NCBI RefSeq assembly: GCF_018691265.1
Contig: NW_024881301.1
Span: forward strand, 14,258,752 to 14,322,751
Length of the DNA stretch: 64,000 bases
Source of the DNA: Tyto alba
Taxonomy: Eukaryota > Chordata > Aves > Strigiformes > Tytonidae
Direction: 5' to 3'
Below, one piece after another: positions 48,234-63,200 of the stretch (within the stretch, counting starts at the first letter, position 1; every line of letters begins with the position of its first letter). The notes beneath the pieces were generated by a model. The model was not told the DNA's origin. It worked only from the letters and a program-made list of their open reading frames with translations, and searched no databases. A program made the translations under genes and the position numbers.

Positions 48234-51200
48234 GTAAGACTATCAGTTAATATCACTTACTAATACAAAAAACAGTTGACTGGTTTGAAACACTTAACTT
48301 TGGCAAGGAAAAGTTCTTTTGACAGATTATTTGGTAGATGATAAAACTATTTACTAATCAATAGCATATTAATCAGCAAACATAATGTTGATTATATTAG
48401 CAGTGAAAAAATTGCGTTAAATTCATAACTCATAAAATACTTTTATTAAAATTGCCTTTTAAAGTAGTAGTTTAGTTTTTAGACTGATAACAGTCAAATT
48501 TCTTTTAACTTGACTCTTCAGCTTAGTATACTCAAGTTTGAAGTCACAGAGAATATTTTTGATATGTGTTTTCTCTTAGCTCTATTAACTGTTTCTTTAA
48601 CTTCCCCAAATCTGCCTCATTTTAGAAAGGGTAATGTAAGAACTAGTGTTATAGATACGAATTAAAGTTTTGAATTATTTGTTCAGCAAGGAGTAGAGGA
48701 AAAAGTAATAACTAGAAGCCTTTGCTCACTTAGCTGCTCTGCTGTGACTTAACAAGAAGTAAGATCAGGCTTTTATACCCTGTCTTGCCAAAAGTGTGTG
48801 TTCCAGATGGGACAGCTCTAGTCACTGAAAATGCTAATGTGGTATTTCTCTAAAGAACCACAGAAGACTGGAGAGAATCATTCTGGATACATATGTGTAC
48901 CTGGAAATGCAGATTAACTAGAAAATGCTAAAATACTTACATGAATGAATTTATAGGAGATGAGTAGCCATCAATATGATTTTCTTTTTTATTTTCCCCC
49001 CAATTATCTGGAAATCAGAAGTGATTAGAATGATTTTGTTATGTGTTTTTTTTCTTCCCCACCTTTACAGGCTTTCTGATATCTGTGCATCGTATTTAGA
49101 AGGGAAACACTCACCTCCATTGGGATATTCTCACATCAGTCAGTCAGATCCTGAGCCAATGGGGAGATTTTCCTTCAGCTTTAATGGTGACGTGTAAGTG
49201 AGATTAGTTAAAATCTAATTCTGTCCTAAAATACACATGCCAGTATGTAGTATGCAGATTTGTATGTACTATAAACTAATTATGGAGTACTTCAGAACTG
49301 AGTTGCCCACTTCAGCAGCAGCTTCTACTACTGGCCTTTTGAGGGCAGTAACGAGAGCTCAGCTGTGCGTTAGCCTGCTACCATGTAGTCCCTACGGCCC
49401 TACATGAACAGCGGTCTGCTGTTTAACTGACTACTTGGGTTTTTTGTACATGACAAGAATGAATTTTTAGAAGTGATTTTTTTTTTTAAAGTATGTTTTA
49501 GTTTGTCATTACACTAATTAAAAATTTCCTAAGCATGATTAATTAGTTGACTTATTTGAATGTGGCTTGTATTTACCTGCTTATACATCACATGATCTAG
49601 AATTAAGCTCATGTTTCTGGTTCATGTGTATGAATAATAGTTTGCACTGATTTAAATCTGTTCCACATAAGTATCACGCAGTTTGCATGCAGAAAGGAAC
49701 ATCAATTTCTATTAAATTTAGCTTCCTTGTAGCCTCAGTTACTGATATTTCTTAGCTAATAACTAATGTTAACGAAGCAATTTAGAGAGCATTAATAAAC
49801 GGTGGAAGTGTTGGAAGCTGTTGCGTAGGTTATTCTATCCAAGGTCAAATTTGTTCCTATTGTTGTGATAGAAACTGCAGTGTGTGTCTTTCTGATAGAA
49901 TTGCACTGTAGACAGTATGTCTCAATAAAAACAAAGAGTTTGAGATTTAGGAGGAGTCAGTGTCTTGATTGTACTGAAGTAAAAAAATAAACAACATCGA
50001 ATAATTGCATTTTAGACTTTCAAATGTTAGTTTCATTTATATATCTAAAATATTAAAGCAAAAGTGTGGTTCAGGTCACTCAATGTGGAAATTTTAGCGT
50101 CTTGGTTAGCTTATCTGCCTCTGTGGAAGTCCTATGAAACCTGAAGTGAAAAATAATTTTTCTGCAGAATTATAGAAGCTGTTACTTAACAGAACTATAT
50201 AGAATTTCAGTAAGTCACATTATTTAGTCCCTAATTTAATGTTACAAAAGGCCTGCTGATATTGTGGATTTAGGAAAATCCTGTCTAGGATTTGACTTGC
50301 TCTCTAATGTATCATGGAACTTACCTGAAATAGACTCGTTTCCCCTTATACTTTTCCCTCTTTTTACAGAAAAGAGAAAGAAACAAACAGAAATAGAGAC
50401 ATATACTACATGAAATGTCACTATTTGTTTCACACTTTAGGTAGTGAAACTGAAGCTCTTCGTAATCTTCATTCATTTGTTGTAGACTGACAGGTCTGTA
50501 GTATCTATATTAATGGAAACAGTTAACTTCCTAGAGCTGAAGGCATTAAAATTGAAGAATTTATTAAATCTTTATATATAGGGGTGTTGTATACTAATGT
50601 TATTCGATATATCTCACGGAGTGATTTTTTTTTTTAATTGAAATAATTCTCTTTCTAGGGGAGAGCCTCAGCCAACTTCTGTTAGTTTGAAAGAATCCCA
50701 CTCAATATACAGAGAGAAAGATCAAAATGTCATTGAGCATTCAAATCACAGTCAAGATACCTTACTTGAGGTATTGCCACGTGAAAAATTAGAAGGTATT
50801 ACAATGTGAAGAAAAAATGTTTACTTATTCTCAGTATAATTAGCTTTTTATGCTATAGATGTTTCCTCTTGACCTTTTCACTGTTTTATGTCATAGTGTA
50901 AATGGGTTTTGAAAAAGTATCTCTTTGAACAAACTGAAAACAGAGAAAGCTTGTGGTTGATATTGTTTTTAGATTTCTTCCCAAAGTACAAAGATAGATT
51001 GGAAGCTGGTGAAAATAATGTTTGTTATAAAATACCATCATTATAATACTAGTAAGAATTGGAGTTAAATTCAGGAACTTTACTTGTGGAAAATGTGTAT
51101 GTAAATTGTTTTCTACCCCTTCTTTTTCAGTAGGTGTAAGTCTACAAGGTTATATTTTAACTAGTTTCTTTTTTTGCCTAATTCCAGCCTGCAATAGCTA

Positions 51201-54200
51201 TCTTAAACTGCAGCTGTAGAAGCTGGAAACACACTTTTCTAGTGAGATGATGCATGAAAAAGTAGTTTGGAATACTTGCTGTGAAAACTATTTTTTTTTT
51301 TTTTTTTTGTAATATGGATAGAGTAGTTGAAGCAAAATGGTGTTTTGTAACTTACTGTAAAAGCATGGCTATTGATATTAAACTTGTTTGTCTTTTTGTT
51401 GTGTTGGTTTTGTTTTTTTTTTTTGGCTAATGCCAGCCCTGTGCTTAAATTCTGCTCGTTCCTTAAAATTCAGTTAATATACCTAGTAAATATATATATA
51501 TATATATACTTCTAGTCATTACACTTTTCTAAGCTTTATCAATATATGTATAGGTTTTCCAGAGGTATTACTGATTTAATAGGGAGCAAGTTCAGTTAGA
51601 AAGTACTATGGTTTGTCATATAAACGGACCCTTATAAAACGTATTTCTAACAGTGAAGTGTTAAGTTCAGTCACTTTTTATTGTCCTCTTGAGGAAGTGG
51701 CAGTAATTGGCAACAGAAATGATGCTTTGGAAAACTGACTGCCCAGTGTTTGGACTTGATTGTGCCTGATTCTATTTCAATAATGGGGTTTAATTTGTTG
51801 TTTATTCAAGGTTTAGGTTTCTAGTCTTTTATTGCCTTTTATTCCCATCGATTACTTAAGAATTAGGAACACTTTTTGCTAAAATCTGTATGTGCATGTC
51901 TAAAATGTTCTCTGTCATATGGGATTTGAATTTGGATTATGAGTGGATATAACATGACGACAGGTGGAAGCTGCTTACAAATGATACCAAAAAAAAGTTG
52001 GCCCAGTAGGTGAAACGCAATGGTGGAAGAGAGCACTTGTTCCTGCTGCCGCTCGCGCAGCCTGGGACTCCTTACTTTTTTTTTGCACTGCCTTATAGAA
52101 ATCTCTAAGGCAGTAATTGTCTTTCATAACCTTTATACTTCCAGCCCCGATGAAGCCCTGCCTTTTTAATTGCTCCCAGATATGTTAGATAGTTGTTATA
52201 AGAACATGTAAACTTTGATATCGTGGTAATGTACGTGTGCCTCAGGGTTATTTCTGTGGTGTATGCCAAGACCTTTAAGAGGCTTGGTCTGCTATCTTAT
52301 AGAACAGTTAGGACTTTGTAGTATAACATAAGAACATAATAAAATACTGATTATAATACACTCTTTTGTTTCAGATTTGTCAACTGGAATATGTTTTCTT
52401 CCAGACAGTAAGAATAACAAGGTGAAAGCTTTTCTAAATACAGTGATATTAAAGGTTTTCTAATATTAATCTTGTAATAGACTTAATTGAGTGAGGGGAG
52501 GAAGGAGAGAATTGAGCTCTGTTTACTGTGTTATGTAGTGTATCCCTTAAGTTTATCACAGTGCTAGCATGCTGAATGTGTCATGCCTCACTTTGCCTCC
52601 TTTTTGCAGATCACTTAACATAATTAGTACCACGGGAGCATGACTCCAAACTTTTCTCAATTGGGAAGAGTGTTTACTCCTAGCCTCTGCTGTCTTGTAG
52701 TTCTTTATCAATGTAGGGATCTTACATTTTATCCCAACTGTAGTTTATCTTGGTGAAAAGCCCTTTGAGGAGATTTTGGAATGCTTTTGGAACTGGAAGT
52801 AGACAATATCAACCTGATTCGACTTGCCCCTGTGCTTTTAATTACTTTGAGTAGTACTGGTTCAGATGACTTCTTCAGTGTCCTTAACATTAAGAACTGC
52901 ACCATTTGTTAGAACACAGTCTTCCTGCTGCCTCTATTTTTTTTTTGTGTGTGTGTATCCCAATCCCAGAGCTAGCAAATAACTGCCAGTATTGACAGGG
53001 CTGTGCTTCAGCTGTCTTGATCTACCGTGTTAAGAAAGCTAACAATTATGGGCACAGAGATACAAGGCAGACAGGAATGGGAGATCTCATGGACCTTATA
53101 GAAAATATGCCTCAGGCTGCAGCCAGATGCTGTCTGATATGTACTCCTTAATGTGTCAGCTGGCATTTACTAAATTGATTTACTTTTCTTCCATTGGATT
53201 TTTTCTAGGGGCCATAGTGGTCAGTGATTTGCAGTTGAACATTCACAGGCTGTCATCTGAAGACCATAATAAAAGTCACTTTCAAATTTTTTACTTTCTG
53301 AACTTTGACTTTTTTGTTGTCTGTCAAAGATGATCTATTTAGCACAAAGAATGTGAGACTAAATCTAAAACAGACATTATATCATGCTGATTTTAAAAAT
53401 AGTTCAGGTATATAAAAGATACAGTATTTACAGTTAGCTAGATTCAGCTGAAATACTACTTTTTAAATAATTTAGTGTTCTCATTTGAAGAAATTATTAA
53501 CAAAGGGTTGATCTATGTGTACAATTTCTGAAGAAGCACTGTTTTAGCAGCGTAAGAAACCATTGAGAGTTGTTTTTGTACTTTTAAATTGGGATTACAG
53601 TTTAATGAATGGGGGGGCAATTTTTTCAAGCGTAAACTCTTTAATGCAATGGTTTAGTATTTTATTTTTGAGGTTTTTTAAGTTTGGTGTCAATCGTATG
53701 CTTTTTCCCTCTTCCTTTTTTATGATCCCAGTATTTCTTGCATGTATTCATTCCGGAAGCTAGCAAACAAAGTCCATTGGAACTGGAATGCTTTTTGGGA
53801 TAAGTAGAGGGGAAAAAAAAAGGGGTTGTGATGTTTTGGAATATTATTAGCCTCATTAATTGTTTATTATTAATTTAATTTATACAATAGCTGGTAACTC
53901 CTAGAAAGATTTCTTTGTGGATACTTTTTACAGGTTGGTCCATCTGAACCTTCTGAAAAGCTGATAGAAGGTGAAATCTCATGTGACCATCTTAGCAATA
54001 GCCTGTCAAGTTTTTTGGAAAATGAAAAGCTCTCGTCTCTTGCAAGCTCAGAAGGAGATTCCACTGGTAAGTGTATTTTTTAACTCTGGGTAGTTGAGTC
54101 TAGAATTCTTACCCAGTGTTATTGCATACTTGAGAAGATAGATATTGTTTTACTGAAGTATATAATACGCTTGATCAAAACCTGTTAGGAATGTTAAAGA

Positions 54201-57200
54201 AAACTGTTCATTGGGAAACTGACTTTTAAAATTGTAGTAGGAATAGGTGGCTATGATTTGTCAGAGAAAATCACAATTGGAAGTTTAACCTAAAAAAATA
54301 AAAAACCTGCTGTACTTAGTTATTGTGATTCAAAAATACAGATAGAAATGTGGGCATTTGTTTAGTAAAGTGGTAACCCTAGCTACAGTTTCAGTTAAAT
54401 TAACAGAGATAAACTTTTATGATGAACAACATGTACATGCAGTTAGAATTAACTTTTACTTAAGTTTCAGTTCAACTCTCATTAGATGCCACACATGCAG
54501 GGTGACACCCAAGTTGGAAGTCTAGTTTACCCACAGAGATAAAAATGAGAGCTTGAGTTCTGTATAACTAAACAAAAGTTTTGAAATTTCTGCGTCCTTC
54601 ATGTGGCTGCTGCTGAAGGACAAGCATGCTTTTCTTTATTAATGCAGTTGACTTTGCATGTAATGTGAAGGGTGACAGGGTATGACCTCAGATGCACTAA
54701 GAATGAGAAAGGCAGTGCTAAATAAGTTTACTGCTATCTTGAGATCAACAGCCCTGCATTGAAGTAGGGTTACTGGATTTCTCCTGTGACAGGTACAGAT
54801 GTAATGTCTGTCTTTTGAAGTCTTCTTGTTCTTTCTTGTTGCATAACTTTGCTTGTGAGTTAAGCATATAAAAATGATGTTAAGAGTTTGCTGAGTAAAA
54901 ATAGTTTCTTTCCACCCAAGGGGATGGAATTAATTTTAACTGCCCTACTAAGGACTTGTTAGTCTTTATCTGGAAATACTTGCTTGTTCAGGGCTGTGCT
55001 ACTGGTGAAGCTAACTGATATTTTTATTTTTCCTGGTCAGTGTGCAATAGGCTAATTTTTACTAGGCAATTCTCTATTTGGTGTAAATTTGACAGCTGAG
55101 TATTTCTAAAAATAAGGAGGAAGTCTCTGGTATCTGAGGTAAAATACATTAATCTCCTTTCTCATTATTTGGAAGATAGCAGGTTATTATTTCAGTTTCA
55201 CAAAGAAGAGATGAAGACACAAGTAAATAAGATTAAATGAATTATCATGTTGTTAATTTGAGTTTGAATTGTAGGTATTTGTCTACCATTCAGATAACTA
55301 ACTAATCCTCCTATAATTTTTAAAGTGTTGTATGTACATTTGTTAAGATGATAGGTATTAGTCCTCCTTCAAAAACTGGAGAAACAGCCTGCTGCATTCC
55401 ATGCACCTTCTTCAGTATAATACCTGGAAGCGAGCCATGATTCAGATTATTCATTTATTAACTCTCAGATGTAACAGATGCTGATTGCTTTGCTGTAATA
55501 TCAGAGTTGCTGACCATCCGTAGCTTCCAATTCAGCTAAATCTCATTTTGTTGAAAGAGTGTGCTTTTGTGAACTGGCCCTTTGTACAGGGCACTGGCAA
55601 AACAGAGAATGCAGAAGTAATGATGACTTACCCATGTGCATATATACATACTTTTTTCCTGTAATTTCTTGGCATTGTGTAGACCTCTTTGGCAGCAGGA
55701 AATACTGAGAAGATATTTCAGAACTACCTTTTTGGGGTGAAGAATTGAAATACACCCCAAAGGCAAAACTGATGGAGAAATCTTAAACTATCACCAGCAA
55801 CCTGAAAAGAAACAGTTATTTAATTATGTGGAAAGCAAAATACAGCTGTGAGCTTATAAATGCAAGGCCTGTTTGAGTATACTGCTTTTTTATATAAGGC
55901 AAAACATTAACAGGGTACTGTTTCCTGGAAATGAAAGAATAGAAAGTAAAGATGTCAAACTTCTTGGAATATGTTTTACTGTGGTTTTAAGAGTTCATTT
56001 AGCCATGCCCTAAAAAGCTGACTGATCTTTGGGTCTTTTAAAAATGAATCAACAAAAGCCCTGGAAACTCCCCTTTCTGCCAGCCCCCACAAATTAAAAA
56101 CCAACCCCGAAACAAGAAAAAACATGTATTGGAAAACTTTTCACTTAACAAATAGGAATAGTACCATTCTTAGTAATAGCACTTAACATTTTTTTTGCCA
56201 TTGAAATACAGAATTATGCTTCAATCACATTCTGTGAAGTTTGAAAAATGTTATGTGTGTTTTGAGTGTGTATATGATTTGCTAGTTGGAATGTGGTGCT
56301 GTGTAGATCATGAGAAGGAAGATGAGTCACTTGATAGTGTGGGAGTTAAAGTGCTAGCTTTTAGTCATCTCTTTTCGCTATATATCACTAGTCATAGAGT
56401 AAGACAATTACATATTTCCATGAACCAATTTTAAGGTAAAAGCAGGATAATTCTGCTCTGACTGTGAGTGTGTTGTGAGACTCAATGTATTACAAATTAT
56501 GGAGTTGCTTTAATAATGTGTTAGGTGATGTAAAATGTCTTTGAAAGGCGAATAGGCTATTTTCTTCTCTTTCGATAGGTGATGATATTGATGATGAAGA
56601 GTTCTTTGATAATCAGCTAGAAGCCTATTTTGAACAGCTGATGCAACCAGAAATGACAAGAGACACTGACATGCAGAGACTCTCAAAATGCTGTACAGCA
56701 TTGAAGCTTTCTGAAAATGGCTTACTTCAAGTAGGTTTAAAGTGAAGCTCAAAGCTCAGCATGCCCGATGGCCCTTAAACACATTAGTGTCATTGAATGT
56801 TGTCTGCCAGGGTGAACTAGGTTTAATTTCTTTCCTGTCAAACCCAAATACTGTTCAACAGGGAGCCTGTGCAGCAAAGGATTCTTTTAAAATATAAAGA
56901 TAGCAGATACAGCTTTAACCTAGAAACAAAGCTGTTTGAGCTTCTGACTTTTTCTGTTCCCTCTGCAAGGTTTTCCCTGGAGAGAAAAAAAAAAGGGGGG
57001 GGAAGAAGCTAGGTAGCTATTTTTGTATGTATTTTTCTCTTTCTTATAGTGCAGAGCTAGCAGCTGATTCATCTATTTGTTACAGAAGATCTCACTGTTC
57101 ATGAGTTAAGGTGGAATTAGGCAAGTAGCTGGCTGTCCGAAGAGGCACTGGGAAAGCTTGCAGCAAAGCTGAAGAGTTTCTATTATAGCATCTTCTTTAT

Positions 57201-60200
57201 TCAGTTCTCCATTCAGGTTTTCTAACGCTGCTCTTCACACTCTTCTTTATCCTGTGCATAGCCTTCTCCTTTTTGCTGATACGCAGCTCTGGTAGAGAAC
57301 CTTGTACAGTCAATTCTGTTACTTGGTCTTGAAAAGAGGGGGGAAAAACCAAAACAAACAAACAAAAAACAACAACAACAACAACAAAAAAACAAAACAA
57401 AACAAAACAAAAAAAAAAACACCAAACCAAAACCCCCAACCTCCTAAGACTGGATTTCTGTCCATTCTCTGGGATGATGGAGACTTGTCTTCAGAGAAAT
57501 CCTGTAATTAATATAGCATCAGTAGTATTTCCTGAAGATGGACTTTTTCTGCTGGACTACTCAATACTGCATTTCTACGTCCTTATTACAAATGTAAAAA
57601 TTGCTTTTAGAGTTTTGGATTGTTTCTGCTGATCTGAATTTATGTATGTACCTCAAGCGTTCTATTGAATGCTTTAAGGTATGAATGTTTCTTACACACC
57701 TTGTTTTCCCTCTTAGCTTCCTAATGGTGGTTTTTAGGGTTAGAGATGGTAAAATATTGGTAGATAAGTGTTTGGGATCCTCTCAAGTCCACTCAGGGAG
57801 ATTATATCATTAGTAACTAAGCAGAAGCCTCTACTGATACCTCTGTCCTGTGGTGGTATGATTTAAAATTGATTACCAGCTTCTGAATGCAAAGAATTTT
57901 TGATGAAAGATAAATCTCCATTAAAAAAAAACTAATACCCATAAAACGCTTGCTTTACCTTGTACCCTCCAGCCTCAGCAAGCAGGTCAGCTAAACTGAA
58001 ACTAAGGCCATCTTTTGACCTTGCTTGTAACTTGCTTGCAATATTCAGGAGATGGGTTTATTGTCTGTGTAGGAATTGTTTAATTCTTATCTGATGGTTC
58101 TGTGACAAAACTACTTGTAGTAGTTGCTGTTCTTAATTTGAATTAAAGTTTTAACTATAACTGATTCCAGTTTATTTTGTTTCTTTAACTCTCGAGGTAA
58201 CATGCTGGCACTTTCCTATCATACAACTAGTTTATAAAATCCTTTTGATCACTGGTTTATTATCTCTGATAGCAGTGGCCAAGGTTTTATTAAGCGTGTA
58301 GCATCAGAGACTCTTTTTTTCCAGGAGAGTAAAGTAAATAAGTATCTTAAATAATTGGTCAGTGTGTAAAAGTTAAGTGTAGAGCAGCAACTGGCTGGCT
58401 TATGTTTGCCTTAGAGCAGCAGTTAGCTCCATTACAGACAGATTGCCAGGGATTAAGTGCTTTTCCATCTTCTTGGCTTTGCAGTGATAGATGTGATACT
58501 GGCGGTTTCATGCTTGACCAGAATGGGAAAGTGTGATTGATTTAAACAGTTAAATGAACTGTAGCTTTGGAAATGACAGAAATTTCCCAACTGACATCAG
58601 AGTTTCCCAGCTGTGGGAAGTGATATAGTAACTCTGTAAAAGTAGTCTGCATAGGCTGCCAGTTACTGATCTACGGCTGCACGTGAAGAAGGGAATAGGT
58701 GGTTGTTTGAAAAGTGAGAACAATGCAGTTCTGCTGTCTGACCTGTCTTCTTTGATTGTGTAAGATGTTCCTGCTTCACTGACATTGTAGATGCGAACAA
58801 AGTATGATAATCTCTTTACTAGAGAATTTTTTAACATTGTAAAAACAGCTCTAGTGTTAACTTTTTTTTTTTTTTTTTTCCTTTGGTATATCTGTTCTAA
58901 TTTAACTTAAATCTTAATTTTATTTTAAAAGGAGAACTTTCAGGTTCCTGAAACTTACCAGGCTGTGCCAGGAGTAGACTCTGGAAATGCTAGTGATGAA
59001 GATTCACAAAAGCAAGGGATAACTGCATGTCCTGTGCAAAGAGAAATGCTGCCCAGAGCAGTACCACAACTGGTATGAAATGGTCTTTTAAATTTCTGTT
59101 TATCATATGAGTAAGACTGTAGAAAAATATGTCAGTGTGTTTGAAAACTTGTTAGAGGTTGAACTAACAACCCAACCTTTCTTTACAAAAAATTAATAAC
59201 ACCACTTTGGTTTTAGATAATTTTTTTCAAACATCGTTAACTTGGACTATTTTGTACCTAGAACTGTTAATACAAACAGATAACAACTGTACATCTGACA
59301 CTTTTCAAATGATTATGGTTTTTCTAAGAATTCCATGACTACTGGAGATGTGCTAGATTCCTGCACTGCTGCTGAGCTGCGGTTAGATTCACTGTATCTT
59401 CAGCGCATGGACAGCCATAAAGCTGATGTCTTGGATGTCCTTCCAAAGCAAGAAATACAGTCCTCTGACTGCCAGGCTGCTGCTTCTGATGCAGAAGTAC
59501 AAGACCCAGCAAAAGGATTCCTGGGGCACTACACCACTCCTAAAGTTGTTCTTAGTGCAGATGCACCTCAGACAGAGGCAACTGAATGTGAAGTTGGTCT
59601 TCCTGATACTTATCTGTCTCCAGCTGCGGACAGCTGTGAGAACATGAGTTTAGCTACAACAGACAAAGGTTGGTTTCTTTAGATAGAACTCATCTATGCA
59701 ATTGTGACCAGAATCTGTTGCATGCAAAAAGAAATAAAGTTGTAAGCTATGCATTTTTCTCTAGTTATGCAAGTTGGTAAGAAAACCCAATGTACCGTGA
59801 ATAAATTGTGACTTGTTTTTGTTTTAAAAAATACTGACTGTTGTATATTGCTCTTAAGTGTTACTGATTTGATGATGAAACTAGTTTAAGCTTGCAGTTG
59901 CAGCAACTTGAGCTACTTTTTCTTTTAACATGTTGCTGACTTCTGGCAAGTCAACTGCTTAATCGAAATTTAAGATACTTTGCCATGTGCCTTGTAATTT
60001 AATCAACAGTGTAGCATTTGCTATATCTTTCAGGTGATTTACCACACAGCATCGTCTATCAAAACGAAGAGGGCAAATGGGTGACTGATCTTGCATATTA
60101 TACTTCATTTGATGAAGAACAAGATTTAAATCTGTCTGAAGATGATAAAATAAATGAGTTCATTACTGGATGTATGTAATCTTTTCCCTTTTTAGTTAGC

Positions 60201-63200
60201 TGTTATCTGTAAAAGTGTTACGTAAACTTTTCCTTTTTTCTTTTTTTTTTTTTTTTTTTTTTTTTACTTCAACAAATCGGTATTTGGTGTTGCAAAGCTT
60301 CTAGGTGTTGGATACTAAAATTATTTGAAAGCTGATGTTGATAGTAGCCTATGATGATATTATTATTAGAGTTGATAGCTTCTTTCCGTGTTTCCTACTA
60401 TTCCCATGAAAAGTCTTTTGTTTCAAAAGTCATTCTAATGTGTCACTGGTACCTGTTGTATGAGCAAAACTAACTGCTCTAGCTGTCATTTCCAGAGTTT
60501 TTCCTTTGGACTTCTGTTATCCCTTCTTTCAACAAGAGGAAACATTAGTCGTTGCATGATGGTTATAAGACAGGAGACAATTGTAAACAATAAATTACTA
60601 CAAAATCAACTAGCATGTGAGAAGAAGTGTTGAATTCACCAGCTGGTGATTTTTTTGTGAACCCCTTGGGTATGTCTTGATGCTGAAAAATGCTACCAGT
60701 ACTGAAAAATGTTGGAGCTTATTGAGGAATTTTATGGGACACTCATCTTCTAACAAATTCCAGGCTTTTTGAACCTCTGTGTACTTAAAAAGTTGTTTCT
60801 GTTCCTTAAGCTGAGACTGATTTTCGTGAGAGTCTGTATATTTGTTGGACAGGCTTAGATAATATGCGTATAGTACTGTAGACAAATTAATTCCTTAGCA
60901 CCAAAATGTCATCTGGTCATCTGTCTTAATAGACAGATTCAAGCAGTGTGCACAATGATACTTCTAGTCTCTTCTGGTTTCTGAAATTGACATATGAATG
61001 AGCTAATGTATTCTAAAGATGTCCATGGTTCACTCAAGGATTTTTTTTCTTTCAGAGAGTTCTGTATTTGTTGCTGTCTGGAATTGTTTATTTTGAATGA
61101 ATGATCAAACAGGGTTGTTTGGTTGAAATAATGTTTTTAATAGTGTAGTGGTTTTCTGCTGGAACAAGCAAATAAGATCCAATTTAGAAGTAACTTCCTT
61201 ATCTACGGTGTCAGTAAAGCAGAATGCCTCCATTATTTTTCAAATGCCAGGATATTTCAGACACCTTCCTCCATCTCAGACTCTGGTTGTTAAGTGATTA
61301 GAATATTTGGCTGTTGTAAACTTTTCCAAGGCTGTTTAGCTTTTTCCCACCTGATGGAGTTTAAATGGAATTCTGCTTTTGAGCTGATGGACTTATCTGT
61401 TCACATGGTAGAAGACGCGCACTTACAATTCAATGTGGTTAGCATTTTTCTGGCTGCGAGTTTGCCTCTCTGAAATACTCAAGTGTGATGCTTGACAGCT
61501 GAGAGATTTTATTTGTAGGGACAGAAAGAAAATGTTACATCTGATGCTTCTGAGTCTTACTTATGACATGTCTGTGTCAGCAAACAGTGCCTGCAGTGTA
61601 TTCTTGTATAGAATAGCGCAGGATTGTTCACTTGGGAGTTTGGTGCTTCAGAAAGTCTTTGGATCGCTGTATGGCTTGTACAGAGGATTAAGGACTGATA
61701 ACTGACTTAGGGAGTTCAAATGGATATAACAGTGTGTCATTGGTAGTGCTAGGTTGCCTTTAGGATATGCAGTTGGATTGCTCAATAAAGATGTATTCCA
61801 ACTTTGTTTCTTTCCTCAGAGTATGCATTGTGACTTCCCATAAGTAATTTTATTGACAACATCTGTATTGACTTTACAAGTTTGTGCCCATTCTTGACTT
61901 ATTCTACCATTTGCCCAGTGTCTTCCATGACTAGGGATGCTGTGTGTACAATGTCACATATTTTCTAAATGTCAGTGGGCTTAATGATATGTTAACATTG
62001 GAAAAAAGTGGTAGAGCAGTATCTCTTGATCAGCAGTTTTTCACAGTGTTTTGTTGAAGAGACTTTTAAGTGTTCGTTGTTCTGTAAATGGTAACTGTGA
62101 AAATTATCCAAGCATTTTAATTTAAAAGTAGTATTGATTTATTTGGCCTGTTAATTTGCACAGGTGTTTCATGAACTGGTACAAACCAGTCTGTTTCTTT
62201 TGCTCCAATTCACAGGCAACACCTTGATGAAATTTGCAAAACCAAATATAGTAAAAGTTTGTTTGGAAGTAGCCTTATGATGCTCAATTCTAGCTAGTAT
62301 GGGTAGCATAACCTATGAAAAGTTATCGTTCGGTTTGGGGTTAAGGCTGTTAGGAGACTTTATTCACCACTAAGCTAGTGAAATGCTGATTTTTACTTTG
62401 CCTACTAAAGATCCAGGGAGTACCCTTTTAAAACAAATTTCATATGAACTTTTCTCACCATAATGGGATGGAATAACTCCTAGTGTGTCTTGAACTGTCT
62501 CAGATGTAGAATTAAATATTGCATTGTTTGTCCCTCAAAATTTAGTTTAATGATAAAAAATAGTAATGAAAGCACTTTGTAATGTATGCCTTATTTTAAT
62601 AAATATTCTCTTTGGTTTTAAGCTGAAGCAGCAGCTATGATTGCACAAGACCAGGAAGAATTTGAGAAAGCACACAAACTTGTGCAGGTAACTACTTACC
62701 TCATTGCAAACAGATTAGTTTTCTAATTTATTTGTAAGTTACAACTTCTGAAATCTTTTTGTCTGCAGGCAGAAAAAGTAGACATTCTAAATTCGTCTGA
62801 ACTAGCGGATACTTCGTGGAAATCTGCCAATAGCTGCATTCTGCTGAGAACATCTGATCTCGATAAAGATGCCAGTTACTTACGTTTGTCTTTGGGGGAG
62901 TTCTTTGGTCAGAGATCTGAAGCACTTGGTTGTCTTGGTGGAGGCAGTGATGTGAAACGGGTGTGTATCTTAATATTAAGACACAATGAAGGGACAAGAA
63001 TAACAGCTGGCACTACTTAGAGTTTTTTATATTGTAACTAATTCTTTCTGAGAACCGCTTTTCTAAGTTCACTTGTGAAGCAAATGCTTTGTGTGGCAGG
63101 TCTGGATTGGCTTTTCCTCACTTGGAATTTCTGATGTGAAGGGCTGTTCAGTGTTATTTATGAATCTTGATCTTCACCTTTTGGTCAGGAACTAATTATG

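Noticed and set aside
57197..57511. F/V/C-rich minus frame and N/K-rich plus frame in CEP192 intron 6
   Set aside because: Products of the A/C simple repeat at 57350-57432.
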